From Polyangia bacterium (GTDB lineage Bacteria > Myxococcota_A > Polyangia > Polyangiales > Sandaracinaceae): DNA of 63,353 nucleotides. The stretch lies in the NCBI GenBank assembly GCA_030426845.1, contig JAUHXR010000011.1, forward strand, positions 1 to 63,353. Direction: 5' to 3'. Below, in pieces: positions 36,645-45,028 of the stretch. Every line of letters begins with the position of its first letter. Within the stretch, counting starts at the first letter, position 1. The position numbers and the translations under genes were made by a program. The notes under the pieces were generated by a model, which made no database searches, was not told where the DNA came from, and worked only from the letters and a program-made list of their open reading frames with translations.

Positions 36645-37460
36645 ATGAGCGGCGTCGAGGATCGGCCGATCGCGCGCTACGACGGCCCCGCCGGCGCGTC
36701 GGCGCTGGACCGCGTCGCGGTGGAGGAGCCGCTCGAGATCCGCATCGCCGGCGAGCCGATGGTCGTCACCATGCGGACGCCCGGCGAGGACCGGGAGCTC
36801 ACGCTCGGCTTCCTCCTCGCGGAGGGCGTCATCGACGGGCTCGGCTCCGTCGGCTCGGTCGCTCACTGCGGCCGCCCCACCGACGACGGGTTCGGCAACG
36901 TCATCGACGTGCTCCCCGCGCCCGGCGTCACCCTCGACCCCGACACGCTCGAGGGCGCGCGCCGCGGCACGCTCACGACCGCGTCCTGCGGCACGTGCGG
37001 TCGCCGCTCGATCGACGACCTGCTCGCCCGCGTCCGCCCCGCCCCCGACGGCCCGCCGCTCCCCCGCGAGCTGCTCGCCCGCTCGACCGAGCAGCTCCGC
37101 GCCGTCCAGCCGCGCTTCGCGCAGACCGGGGGCGTGCACGCGGCCGCGATGCTCGACGCGGGCGGCGGCATCCTCGCGTCGGCGGAGGACGTCGGGCGCC
37201 ACAACGCGGTCGACAAGGTGGTGGGCCGCCTCCTGATCGACGGCGCGCTCGATCGGTCCGCGATCCTCGCGGTGAGCGGCCGCGTGAGCTTCGAGATCGT
37301 GCAGAAGGCCGCGGTCGCGGGGGCGCGCGCGGTCACCGCGGTGAGCGCGCCGACCACCCTCGCGATCGACCTCGCCGACCGCGCCGCGATCACCCTGCTC
37401 GGCTTCGTCCGCGGCGGCCGCTTCAACGCCTACGCGGGCGCCGATCGCGTCGCCGAGTGA
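36645..37460 (+). CDS. fdhD: Formate dehydrogenase accessory sulfurtransferase FdhD
   Basis: 271 residues. FdhD moves sulfur from IscS to the molybdenum cofactor to activate formate dehydrogenases. The essential CGTCG motif is present (Cys115 and Cys118, TASCGTCGRRS), as are LGFLLAEGVI near the start and TGGVHAAAM...ASAEDVGRHNAVDKV...VSGRVSFE in the cofactor-binding half. No formate dehydrogenase gene is in this window, so its client is elsewhere. A strong hairpin follows immediately after the stop. Confidence 0.94.
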   Translation: MSGVEDRPIARYDGPAGASALDRVAVEEPLEIRIAGEPMVVTMRTPGEDRELTLGFLLAEGVIDGLGSVGSVAHCGRPTDDGFGNVIDVLPAPGVTLDPDTLEGARRGTLTTASCGTCGRRSIDDLLARVRPAPDGPPLPRELLARSTEQLRAVQPRFAQTGGVHAAAMLDAGGGILASAEDVGRHNAVDKVVGRLLIDGALDRSAILAVSGRVSFEIVQKAAVAGARAVTAVSAPTTLAIDLADRAAITLLGFVRGGRFNAYAGADRVAE

Positions 37461-37461
37461 G

Positions 37462-37496
37462 CGAGGTTCATCCTGCGCTGGCAGGGGTGAACCTCG
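37462..37496 (+). terminator. Long hairpin between fdhD and the GMC oxidoreductase gene
   Basis: CGAGGTTCATCCTGC pairs with GCAGGGGTGAACCTCG around a GCTG loop, with one bulge and one wobble. It begins one base after the fdhD stop codon, so it fits a terminator. Confidence 0.72.
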
Positions 37497-37569
37497 TTCC
37501 GGATTGAGGCTATGCTCCGTCGAGCCGCGCCCCTCGAGGCCGGCTTCTGGACGGGATGGAGCAGTAGCC

Positions 37570-39195
37570 TTGGTCAAGCTCAAGCAAGGGCGCTTTCGCG
37601 TCGGGCGCCGCCACTTCGTGCGCCTCACCACCGCCGGCGCGGCCGGCGTCTACCTCACCGGCTGCGACGGCGACGCGCCGCGCGAGGACGCCGGCATCGA
37701 CGCGGGCCAGCGCCTCGAGCAGGTGCGCGCGCTCGTGATCGGCAGCGGGTTCGGCGGCTCGATCGCCGCCCTCCGCCTCGCCGAGGCGGGCGTGCCCTCG
37801 ACGATCCTCGAGCGCGGCCGCCGCTGGGAGCTCACCGACGACTTCGACACCTTCACCACCACGCAGACCCCCGACCGGCGCTGCGTGTGGGGCCACCGCA
37901 ACCCGATCCTCCCGGGCCTTCCGCCGACGCGCCTCCCCGGCACCCCGTACGTCGGCCTGCTCCAGCGCGTCCCCGGCGCCAACATCGACGCGGTCTGCGC
38001 GGCCGCGGTGGGCGGCGGCTCGCTCGTCTACAGCGGCATCATGATCCAGCCGCCGCGCAACCACTTCGAGTCGGTCTTCCCGACCGGCGTCGACTACACC
38101 GAGCTCGACTCGGTCTACTACCCGCGGGTCCGCGCGATCATGCAGCCGCAGACCCTGCCCGACGACGTGCTCGCCGCGCCCGAGTACGTCTCGAGCCGCA
38201 TCTTCATCCGCGACGCCGAGATGGCCGGCTTCGACGTCGGCCCGGTGCCGTGCGCGTTCAACTTCGAGCGCATCCGCGAGGAGCTCGCCGACGCGTTCCC
38301 CTTCCGGCAGACGACCCGCGGCGACTACCTCTACGGCCTCAACAACGGCGCCAAGCACTCCATCGATCGCGTCGGCTACCTCACGATGGCCGAGTCGACC
38401 GGCATGGTCACCGTCGCGCCGCAGCACCAGGTCGTCGAGGTCGGCGCGAAGGACGGCGGCGGCTACTACGCGATCGCCGAGATCATCGACGAGAACCTCA
38501 ACCCCATGGAGACGGTCCGCTACGAGGCGGACCTCCTGTTCCTCGCCGCCGGCTCGCTCAACACGACCAAGCTCCTGCTCAGGGCCCAGCGCGACGGCAC
38601 GCTGCCGATGCTCAACGATCAGGTCGGCAAGAACTGGGGCAACAACGGCCAGCGGATCATCGCGCGCGGCAACCTCTCCGAGGACACCCTCGCCGAGCAG
38701 GGCGGCCCGGCGTGCATCCTCATCCAGGACCCGGACGGCCCCGACGGCCCGATCGGGATGGAGTTCGGCCCCGCGCCGATCGGCTTCGAGCACAACTGCC
38801 TGGTCAGCGCGACCCAGGGCGTCCCCGACCGCCTCGGCGAGCTCGCGCTCGACGAGGACGGCGAGATCACGCCGGTGTGGGACCGCGCCTACGACGCGTC
38901 GGCCGGCGCCGCCGCGCGCAACACGCTCCAGCGCGTCGCCGACGCGACCGAGGGCCAGGTCATGAACCTCCCCGGCCTCGCCGAGGACCCCTCGATCACC
39001 TTCCACCCGCTCGGCGGCGCGACGCTCGGCACCGCGTGCGACCTGCACGGCCGCGTCCAGGGCTACGAGCACCTCTACGTCGTCGACAGCGCGCTCATCC
39101 CGGGCTCGACCCCCGGCGGCAACCCCTTCTGGACGATCTCGGCGATCGCGGAGCGCTGCATGGACACCATCGTGGCCGAGGACCTGAACCCGTGA
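37570..39195 (+). CDS. Cholesterol-oxidase-like GMC oxidoreductase with Tat signal
   Basis: 541 residues from TTG 37570; an earlier TTG at 37504 is possible but leaves the Tat motif deep inside. Twin-arginine RRHFVRLTTAG and a lipobox-like YLTGC predict export and possibly lipidation. FAD-binding GSGFGGS follows, and the C-terminus has HPLGGATLG and VVDSALIPGSTPGGNPFWT, the GMC catalytic region of cholesterol-oxidase-type enzymes. It should oxidise an alcohol, perhaps a sterol. It is coupled by GTGA to the next lipoprotein. Confidence 0.87.
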   Translation: MVKLKQGRFRVGRRHFVRLTTAGAAGVYLTGCDGDAPREDAGIDAGQRLEQVRALVIGSGFGGSIAALRLAEAGVPSTILERGRRWELTDDFDTFTTTQTPDRRCVWGHRNPILPGLPPTRLPGTPYVGLLQRVPGANIDAVCAAAVGGGSLVYSGIMIQPPRNHFESVFPTGVDYTELDSVYYPRVRAIMQPQTLPDDVLAAPEYVSSRIFIRDAEMAGFDVGPVPCAFNFERIREELADAFPFRQTTRGDYLYGLNNGAKHSIDRVGYLTMAESTGMVTVAPQHQVVEVGAKDGGGYYAIAEIIDENLNPMETVRYEADLLFLAAGSLNTTKLLLRAQRDGTLPMLNDQVGKNWGNNGQRIIARGNLSEDTLAEQGGPACILIQDPDGPDGPIGMEFGPAPIGFEHNCLVSATQGVPDRLGELALDEDGEITPVWDRAYDASAGAAARNTLQRVADATEGQVMNLPGLAEDPSITFHPLGGATLGTACDLHGRVQGYEHLYVVDSALIPGSTPGGNPFWTISAIAERCMDTIVAEDLNP

Positions 39196-39896
39196 GGCGC
39201 GCGTCGCTCCTGCTGGCCGCGCTCGCGGCCCTCACCACCGGGTGCTTCGAGGACATCGACACGCCCTTCCCTGACGCGGGCCCCGACGCCGGCCCGGTCG
39301 CCGACGCCGGCCCCTGCCCCGCGCAGCTCTCGGCGTGGGAGGAGAACACCGCGGAGTTCCCCGCGGCCGAGGGCGACGAGATGTTCCCCGAGCGCATCAA
39401 CTACGTGCGCACGCGCTGGATCCGCGGCGCCAACGGGATGCACGCCCGGGCCTACGTGCACGCGGACATCCGCACCACCTTCGAGGCGGTACGCAACCCG
39501 CTCGCCGGGGCGGACCGCCGCGAGTCGGTGACCTTCACCTTCGAGGAGATGGTCGAGCCGAGCGTGCGCTGGAGCCACCAGAGCCACCTGATCATCCCCG
39601 ACGTCGTGACGGTCGAGTTCGACCTGCGCTGGCTCAGCGACGTCTGCCAGGGCACGCCCGAGATCCCCACGCTGACGTCGACGCGCTGGCAGAAGGTCTT
39701 CGGCACCAGCGCGATCCCGCTGCTCGAGGGCAACATCCAGTGCGTGCCGATCACCGCCGACGTCACCGGCCTCGAGATCCAGTACCACCTCGACTCCTTC
39801 GCCGCCGATCACCAGACGATCGAGGACTACCTCCAGGGCTACTACGACTCGATCGTGGCCCTCGCCCACGGCGACCCGCTGCCCGTCCAGGAGTAG
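39192..39896 (+). CDS. Lipoprotein partner of the GMC oxidase, unknown family
   Basis: 234 residues from GTG 39192, overlapping the GMC stop. Lipobox ALTTGC, an Asp-Ala-Gly-Pro linker (PDAGPDAGPVADAGP), then a beta-rich domain with conserved-looking Trp and aromatic residues (RTRWIRGANGMHARAYVHAD, WSHQSHLIIPD). Two later Cys may form a disulfide (DVCQGT, IQCVPI). Coupling implies function with the oxidase, as a substrate-delivery or electron-accepting partner; that is inference. No homologous family recognised. Confidence 0.75.
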   Translation: MRRASLLLAALAALTTGCFEDIDTPFPDAGPDAGPVADAGPCPAQLSAWEENTAEFPAAEGDEMFPERINYVRTRWIRGANGMHARAYVHADIRTTFEAVRNPLAGADRRESVTFTFEEMVEPSVRWSHQSHLIIPDVVTVEFDLRWLSDVCQGTPEIPTLTSTRWQKVFGTSAIPLLEGNIQCVPITADVTGLEIQYHLDSFAADHQTIEDYLQGYYDSIVALAHGDPLPVQE

Positions 39897-39907
39897 CGAG
39901 CCGCGCG

Positions 39908-40939
39908 TCAGCTCGACCTCCGGCGGCCGCGTCGACGGATCCGCTCCCCGTTCCGGTAGCCCCCGTCGTAGCGCCCGCCGTCGGCGCTCACGTAGACGCC
40001 GTCGCCGTGGCGGCGGCCCCGGTGGAACTCGCCGAAGTAGACGTCGCCGTTGCGGTAGACCTGGACGCCGCGCCCTTCGAAGCGCCCGTCGCGCCACGCG
40101 CCCTGGTAGCTGCCGCCGCCGGCGTAGCGCATCTCGCCGCGCCCGTGCCGGTCGCCGAAGCGGTAGCCGCCGTCGTAGGCCGCGCCGCTCCGCCACCGCG
40201 TCGTGCCCTGGCCGTGCGGGTCCCCGAACAGCAGCTCGCCCACGTACACCCGGTCGGTGAAGACGCGCGTGGTGCGGTAGAGCAGCGGGTGCCCCGGGCC
40301 GACCTCGTCGAGCGGATCCAGGTCGTAGCGGACGCAGCGCGCGCGCCCGAGCTCCCGCGTCCGCGCCATCCGCTCGGCCGCCCGCCGGACGGCGCGCGCC
40401 TCGGAGCGCGTCAGCCGGGTCGGGGTCCGCAGGTTGGGCGAGCTCGAGTGCATCACGTGCCGCGCGTCGTCGACGTGCGCGAGGCCGAAGAGGTGACCGA
40501 GCTCGTGGGCCAGGGTCCGGTCTCCCGCGCGCGTGCGCGAGAGGCTCACCGCGGCCCCTCGCGGGCTGGTGCGCACCGTCCCCGCGAAGGGCTCGCCGTC
40601 GAGCCGCAGGTCGTGAGGGACGCCCACCGGGAGCGGCCCGCGCGCGGTCGCGAGCCGCGCGTGGAGGACGTCAAAGTCGACCGGGACGGGACCCACCGCG
40701 ACGTCTGCGATCGCCACGCACACCCCCGCCGGGGCGAGCCAGCGGTTGGCCTTCTCGACGACCCACGCCAGGTAGGCGTCCGACGCGATCGGGCGGCCGC
40801 GGTCGGCGTCGACGTGGAAGGCGAGCGGGACGACGACGCGATCGCCGCCACGGCGGGGCTGCGCGCGCGCGGACGCGCTCACGAGGCAGAGGAGCGCCGC
40901 GACGAGCAGCGCGAGGAGAGGCCGGGTGTCTTGCGTCAT
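39908..40939 (-). CDS. Secreted matrixin-like metalloprotease fused to MORN repeats
   Basis: 343 residues. Signal peptide LLVAALLCLVSASARA. A compact metzincin domain (about 35-200) has the zinc motif HELGHLFGLAH (His145, Glu146, His149, His155) and a Met-turn Met163 (RHVMHSS), so it should be an active zinc endopeptidase. Residues 225-330 are five or so MORN-type repeats (YVGELLFGDPHGQG, YDGGYRFGDRHGRG, YQGAWRDGRFEGRG, YFGEFHRGRRHGDG, YDGGYRNGE). MORN repeats bind lipid or act as scaffolds. The fusion is unusual. Confidence 0.88.
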   Translation of the reverse strand: MTQDTRPLLALLVAALLCLVSASARAQPRRGGDRVVVPLAFHVDADRGRPIASDAYLAWVVEKANRWLAPAGVCVAIADVAVGPVPVDFDVLHARLATARGPLPVGVPHDLRLDGEPFAGTVRTSPRGAAVSLSRTRAGDRTLAHELGHLFGLAHVDDARHVMHSSSPNLRTPTRLTRSEARAVRRAAERMARTRELGRARCVRYDLDPLDEVGPGHPLLYRTTRVFTDRVYVGELLFGDPHGQGTTRWRSGAAYDGGYRFGDRHGRGEMRYAGGGSYQGAWRDGRFEGRGVQVYRNGDVYFGEFHRGRRHGDGVYVSADGGRYDGGYRNGERIRRRGRRRSS

Positions 40940-41002
40940 GCAGGTGGGACGGAGTCGCCACCCACCCGCGTCAAACCGGAACCATACAGTGACTGATTCC
41001 CG

Positions 41003-41614
41003 TCAGGCGGCCGCGAACTCCGCCCGCACCGCCGGGCGCCGGAGGTAGAGCAGCGCGCCCGCGTAGAACGCGAGCTTCGCGACGAGCCAGCCGGCCGCGA
41101 AGCAGATCCCGAAGGTGCCGCTCGCTCGAAAGACGCCTTGCGCCACGCGGTCCGCCTGCGGGTCCCCCGATCCGCCCAGCAGCGCGGCCATGGCCTCGGC
41201 GGACTCCTGCTGCACGAGCACCCCCACGACCCCCACGATCACGTCGGCGAGCGCCGACCCGACGCAGGCCGCGGCGATCACCGCGAAGGTCGAGGGGCTC
41301 CAGCGGAACAGCAAGATCGCGCCGATGATCAGCGCGAAGGAGCTCACGAGGTTCAGGAGCTGCCCGCTCATCGTGGGGACGCGGTAGCGACGCGCGATCT
41401 CCACCGAGATGCGCTGGATCTCGAGCTGCCGTTGCGCCTGCTCGTCGGTCTGCCCCACCCGGTCGAGGAGATCCTGCTGCGCCGCGAGCACCGAGTCCTG
41501 GAGCAGCGGGCCGCCGATGCCGAAGAGCCCGCCGCAGCTCCCGAGCATCCCCAGCAGGATCGCCAGGATGCCGACCACCCACAGCGCGGGCGCGCGCGTC
41601 CGATCGTCGCTCAT
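41003..41614 (-). CDS. Polytopic membrane protein, unknown function
   Basis: 203 residues with four hydrophobic helices (about 11-33, 88-103, 108-133, 172-193) and a polar helical loop after the first (QQDLLDRVGQTDEQAQRQLE). Its ATG overlaps the stop of the upstream zinc-ribbon membrane gene (ATGA), so the two are coupled and probably form a complex. No family recognised. Confidence 0.75.
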   Translation of the reverse strand: MSDDRTRAPALWVVGILAILLGMLGSCGGLFGIGGPLLQDSVLAAQQDLLDRVGQTDEQAQRQLEIQRISVEIARRYRVPTMSGQLLNLVSSFALIIGAILLFRWSPSTFAVIAAACVGSALADVIVGVVGVLVQQESAEAMAALLGGSGDPQADRVAQGVFRASGTFGICFAAGWLVAKLAFYAGALLYLRRPAVRAEFAAA

Positions 41615-42240
41615 CGGCGCGTGGTAGCAGGTGGCACGCGAACGCGGAAGCGGGCCTTCACGTCGTCACGGCTCAGCACCCAGGCGCCGTAGCCGACCAG
41701 CACCAGCGCGGTGGGGAAGCAGTAGCAGCCGCACAGGCTCAGCACGCCCACCGCGAGCGCGAGCCAGCCGAGCTCGAGCCGGCGCAGCCTCAGCACCTCG
41801 AAGCCGCCCCAGAGCTGGAGCGCGCCGGGGATCACGTTGAACAGCCCCATCAGCCCGAGCGACGCCCCCATCAGCTCCGCGAAGTACGGCAGCTCGCCGC
41901 CGAGCTCCGGGTCGCTCGGCATGTTGGCGAGCTCGTCGACCATCACCCCGCCGAACACCATGTAGTAGAGCCCCGCCGCGGCCATCAGCCCGCCGTGCAC
42001 CATCACGAGCACCCCGAGCACCCGCGCGTGCGACAGGTGCGGCCCGCGGTCGAGCCGCTTGAGGCAGGGCGCGCAGATCGGCGGCGCGGCTCCGTCCACG
42101 AAGCACTCGGCGCACACGAACGTCCCGCAGCGCTCGCACGTCCCCCCGTCGGCCGGCCGATCCGGGTGGTGCCCGCACGCCGGCCCGCGCCCCGCCTCCG
42201 GCGCCGCCTCGACCTCCGCGGACGTGGCCTCCTCGCTCAT
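41611..42240 (-). CDS. Membrane protein with N-terminal B-box-like zinc-binding module
   Basis: 209 residues. The N-terminal 65 residues carry a Cys/His cluster (CGHHPDRP...CERCGTFVCAECF...ICAPCLKRL) resembling a B-box zinc finger. Four hydrophobic helices follow (about 74-97, 120-140, 155-175, 172-190). Such fusions are frequent in myxobacteria but uncharacterised. Coupled to the next membrane protein by ATGA. Confidence 0.78.
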   Translation of the reverse strand: MSEEATSAEVEAAPEAGRGPACGHHPDRPADGGTCERCGTFVCAECFVDGAAPPICAPCLKRLDRGPHLSHARVLGVLVMVHGGLMAAAGLYYMVFGGVMVDELANMPSDPELGGELPYFAELMGASLGLMGLFNVIPGALQLWGGFEVLRLRRLELGWLALAVGVLSLCGCYCFPTALVLVGYGAWVLSRDDVKARFRVRVPPATTRR

Positions 42241-42401
42241 CGGCCCGGGATATCACGCCCCACCCCGCCCGTCGCGGAGGGGACGGTCCGAAGTCTTGGA
42301 GCTTTCGGGCGGGTTCCCCCACTCATCCGGCCGGGCAGCCCGCATCCCGATGGGGACGGTCCGAGCGCCTCGCACGTTCGGGCGCCGCGGACGCCCCCGG
42401 C

Positions 42402-42998
42402 TCAGCCGGCCCGGCGGTACGTGAGCGAGAACCGGAGCGGCTGGGGCATCATGTCGCCGTTGGTCGTCGCGTCGACGCGGAGTCGGCCGTCGGGGAGCGG
42501 GCGGTACACGTTCCAGCGCGTGCCCTGGTCGGCCTCGAAGACCTGCTCGAGCCCGCCGTCGTTGTAGCGCTGGGTGACCCGCAGCGTGTCGCCGTCGAGG
42601 GTCTGCCCGTTGCGCGTCCCGCCGAGCGGCGTCGTGTAGCTCGCGCCCGTGTCGAAGCGGCAGTGGATCGCGTCGACCGAGCGGAGCTCGAAGGTGATCG
42701 AGCGGTTGATCGGCGTGTTGTCGCGGAGCATCGGCCGGGCGACGCCGCGCATGATCATGTTCATCGCGTTGACCGCGCGCTCGATCGCCGCGTCCACCGT
42801 GCGCTGCGCCGAGGCCTGCGGGACCGCGAGGACCCAGCGCCCGTTCAGCCGCTCGCGCAGCTCCTCGAACTGCCGCCCGCGCGCGCTGTCCTGCACCGAC
42901 GCCCGGCTCGGCGCGCCGACCGCCCCCGCGCCGAGGAGCGCGAAGGCGGCGAGCCCAGCGAGGGCGAGGCGAGCGAGGCGCGTGCGACTGAGCGGCAT
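42402..42998 (-). CDS. Secreted protein of unknown function
   Basis: 198 residues from ATG 42998, chosen because it gives a clean signal peptide (LARLALAGLAAFALLGAGAVGA); the frame also opens at 43049. The mature part is beta-rich and begins with helix ARGRQFEELRERLNGRW, then FELRSVDAIHCRFDTGASYTT and FRLTYRR-type strands (FSLTYRRAG at the end). It looks like a small lipocalin-like or calycin-like sheet but I cannot place it. Leftward, divergent from the steroid-reductase-like gene. Confidence 0.7.
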   Translation of the reverse strand: MPLSRTRLARLALAGLAAFALLGAGAVGAPSRASVQDSARGRQFEELRERLNGRWVLAVPQASAQRTVDAAIERAVNAMNMIMRGVARPMLRDNTPINRSITFELRSVDAIHCRFDTGASYTTPLGGTRNGQTLDGDTLRVTQRYNDGGLEQVFEADQGTRWNVYRPLPDGRLRVDATTNGDMMPQPLRFSLTYRRAG

Positions 42999-43098
42999 CG
43001 AAGAGCTCGGCATCCGAGTCGGACAAGACGGCGGGCGGGGCCGATCCATTCACCGCGGACTCTACCATCCGTCGCAGGTCCGTTTATCCTCGCCCCCG

Positions 43099-43857
43099 GT
43101 GCCCGAGCGGACCCTCCACTTCTACCTGGCGTTGACCGAGATCGGGATCGCGATCCCGACCGCGATCGCCCTCCTCTGGATCAGCGCGCCCTACGGCCGC
43201 CACGTGCGCGACGGCTGGGGTCCCACGATCCCCAACCGCGCCGGCTGGATCCTCATGGAGCTGCCGGCCTGCGTCCTCTACGCGGCCATCTTCTTCCTCG
43301 GCGATCACCGCTTCGAGGTCGTCCCGCTCGTGTTCCTCGGCTTCTGGCAGCTCCACTACGTGCACCGCACGTTCGTCTTCCCGTTCCGGCTGCGGGCCAA
43401 GGGCAAGCGGATGCCGCTGTCGATCCCGCTGATGGCGATCGTCTTCAACTCCCTCAACGCCTACGTCAACGCGCGCTGGATCTCGCACCTCGGCAGCTAC
43501 GACGAGGCGTGGCTCACCGACCCGCGCTTCCTCGCCGGCGCGGGCGTCTTCCTGATCGGCATGGCCATCAACCTCCACGCCGACACCGTCCTCATCCACC
43601 TGCGCAAGCCGGGCGAGACCGGCTACAAGATCCCGCAGGGTGGCCTCTACCGCTGGCTGAGCTGCCCCAACTACTTCGGCGAGATCGTCGAGTGGTGCGG
43701 CTGGGCGCTGATGACCTGGTCCCTCGCGGGCGCCGCCTTCGCCATCTACACCGCGGCCAACGTCGGCCCGCGCGCGCTCACCAACCACCGCTGGTACCGC
43801 GAGAAGTTCGACGACTACCCGAAGGAGCGGCGGGCCGTCATCCCGTTCCTGCTGTGA
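43099..43857 (+). CDS. Steroid 5-alpha-reductase-like (SRD5A/DUF1295) membrane enzyme
   Basis: 252 residues from GTG 43099. Six or seven hydrophobic helices; the C-terminal NADPH/sterol motifs LRKPGETGYKIPQGGLY, LSCPNYFGEIVEWCGWAL and ALTNHRWYREKF are those of 3-oxo-5-alpha-steroid 4-dehydrogenases. It would reduce a C=C double bond conjugated to a ketone, in a steroid or isoprenoid-like lipid. In bacteria the physiological substrate is seldom known. Its stop overlaps the next gene's GTG. Confidence 0.9.
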   Translation: MPERTLHFYLALTEIGIAIPTAIALLWISAPYGRHVRDGWGPTIPNRAGWILMELPACVLYAAIFFLGDHRFEVVPLVFLGFWQLHYVHRTFVFPFRLRAKGKRMPLSIPLMAIVFNSLNAYVNARWISHLGSYDEAWLTDPRFLAGAGVFLIGMAINLHADTVLIHLRKPGETGYKIPQGGLYRWLSCPNYFGEIVEWCGWALMTWSLAGAAFAIYTAANVGPRALTNHRWYREKFDDYPKERRAVIPFLL

Positions 43858-44390
43858 CGGAGGCGCCCCCCGACGCGCCGTCTCCCGACACGCCGCCGCC
43901 CGACGCGCCTGCCCAGACCACGTCCGCCGAGCCCACGGCGCTGCGATCCGCCTCGACGTCGGTCGAGGCACCTGCGGGCCCGCTGTCGGAGAGCCCCGAC
44001 GACGAGGCCCCGACCGAGCCTCCGGAGCGCCTCCGCGACGCGGTCCTCCGCGCGCTCCTCGGGATGCTCAAGCTCGCGGGCCTCCTCCTCCCGGAGCTGG
44101 TCGTGGGACTGCTCGGCGCGGTCGTCGGGCTGATCGTCGGCCTCGCGATCGGCGTCGATCTCACCTCCGAGCTGTTCTCCGGCCCCGGGGTCTGGGCGCG
44201 CGCCGGCCCCATCGCGCTGATCCTCCCGGCAATCACCGCCCTCGGCCCGCCCCTCGTCGGCCTCCTGGTCGGCCTGCTCGCCCCGCCCGTGCTCGCGATC
44301 CTGCCGCACGCCGCGATCCTCGCCGTCGTCGCGTGGAGCGAGTGGCGCGACCGGTACGCGGTGGTGTTCGCGGTCGCGATCCTCGCCTAG
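43854..44390 (+). CDS. Membrane protein, 5' part of a gene cut by an in-frame TAG
   Basis: 178 residues from GTG 43854 (GTGA overlap with the upstream reductase). A Pro/Ala/Asp-rich cytoplasmic tail (1-60) is followed by about three hydrophobic helices (LLPELVVGLLGAVVGLIVGL; IALILPAITALGPPLVGLLV; ILAVVAWSEW). It stops at TAG 44388-44390, yet the same frame continues for 140 codons with identical composition and further helices. Family unknown. The true product may be the 319-residue full-length protein if the TAG is an error or is read through. Confidence 0.7.
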   Translation: MTEAPPDAPSPDTPPPDAPAQTTSAEPTALRSASTSVEAPAGPLSESPDDEAPTEPPERLRDAVLRALLGMLKLAGLLLPELVVGLLGAVVGLIVGLAIGVDLTSELFSGPGVWARAGPIALILPAITALGPPLVGLLVGLLAPPVLAILPHAAILAVVAWSEWRDRYAVVFAVAILA

Positions 44391-44813
44391 ATCCCCCCGC
44401 TGACCCACCTCGGGGACGGCTTCGGCTCGGCCCTCGCGGCGTCGCTCATCGGCTCGGCCCCGCTCGCCGCGCTCGGCTTCCTCGGCGCCGCGCTCTTCGT
44501 GGCCACCCGGGGTCTGCTCCGCGGCCGGACCCTCGCCGGGTTCTGGCGCGACGCGGACGGCTCGATGGTCCTCGGGGTCGTCGTCCTGTCCGTCTTCGGC
44601 TGGGTCGTCGTCGGGTTCCCCTGCGTCTTCTTCTGCTTCCTGCCCGCCGCGCCCCCCGCGCTCCTCCTCGCGATGGCCGGCTGCGCGCGCCTCGCGACGG
44701 CGGGTGGCCGCCACCGCCGGCTCGCGATCGTGGTGGGCGTCCTCGACGTGCTGCCGCTGATCGTGCTCGCGGCGGCGATCGTGATGTTGGCGGTCGGCCC
44801 GCCGGAGCGTTGA
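44391..44813 (+). pseudogene. 3' continuation of the interrupted membrane gene
   Basis: The same frame after the amber codon encodes 140 residues with three or four hydrophobic helices (ALAASLIGSAPLAALGFLG; VLGVVVLSVFGWVVVGF; AIVVGVLDVLPLIVLAAAI), ending VGPPER. No ribosome-binding site or convincing start is visible at its head; GTG 44499 and ATG 44563 are weak candidates. Codon bias is still intact, so the interruption, if real, is recent. Confidence 0.65.
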
Positions 44814-44860
44814 CGCTCGCGGCCCCGCGGGGAGCCGGAACGGGCCGCTCAGACCAGGTC

Positions 44861-45028
44861 TCAGAACAGGTCGATGATCGCGACCCCGCGCTCGACCCCT
44901 TCGGCCGGGGTCACGCTGCGCTCGCGCGGAGGCAGGGGCAGCTCGAGGCGCGGCTGCTCGCGGCTCTCCTCCTCGCGACGCATCTCCTCACGACGGCGCA
45001 GGTGCTCGATGATGTAGGCGGGCAGCAT
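44861..45028 (-). CDS. Small 55-residue charged protein
   Basis: From ATG 45028, with GAGGGAG three bases upstream supporting it. It begins MLPAYIIEHLRRREEMRREE, a helix rich in Arg and Glu, followed by a Pro/Leu stretch (RLELPLPPRE) and a hydrophobic end (GVAIIDLF). I recall very similar short proteins in many myxobacteria, with the YIIE-helix start and L-x-L-P-L-P motif, but no function. The regular composition and ribosome-binding site argue it is real. Confidence 0.6.
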   Translation of the reverse strand: MLPAYIIEHLRRREEMRREEESREQPRLELPLPPRERSVTPAEGVERGVAIIDLF

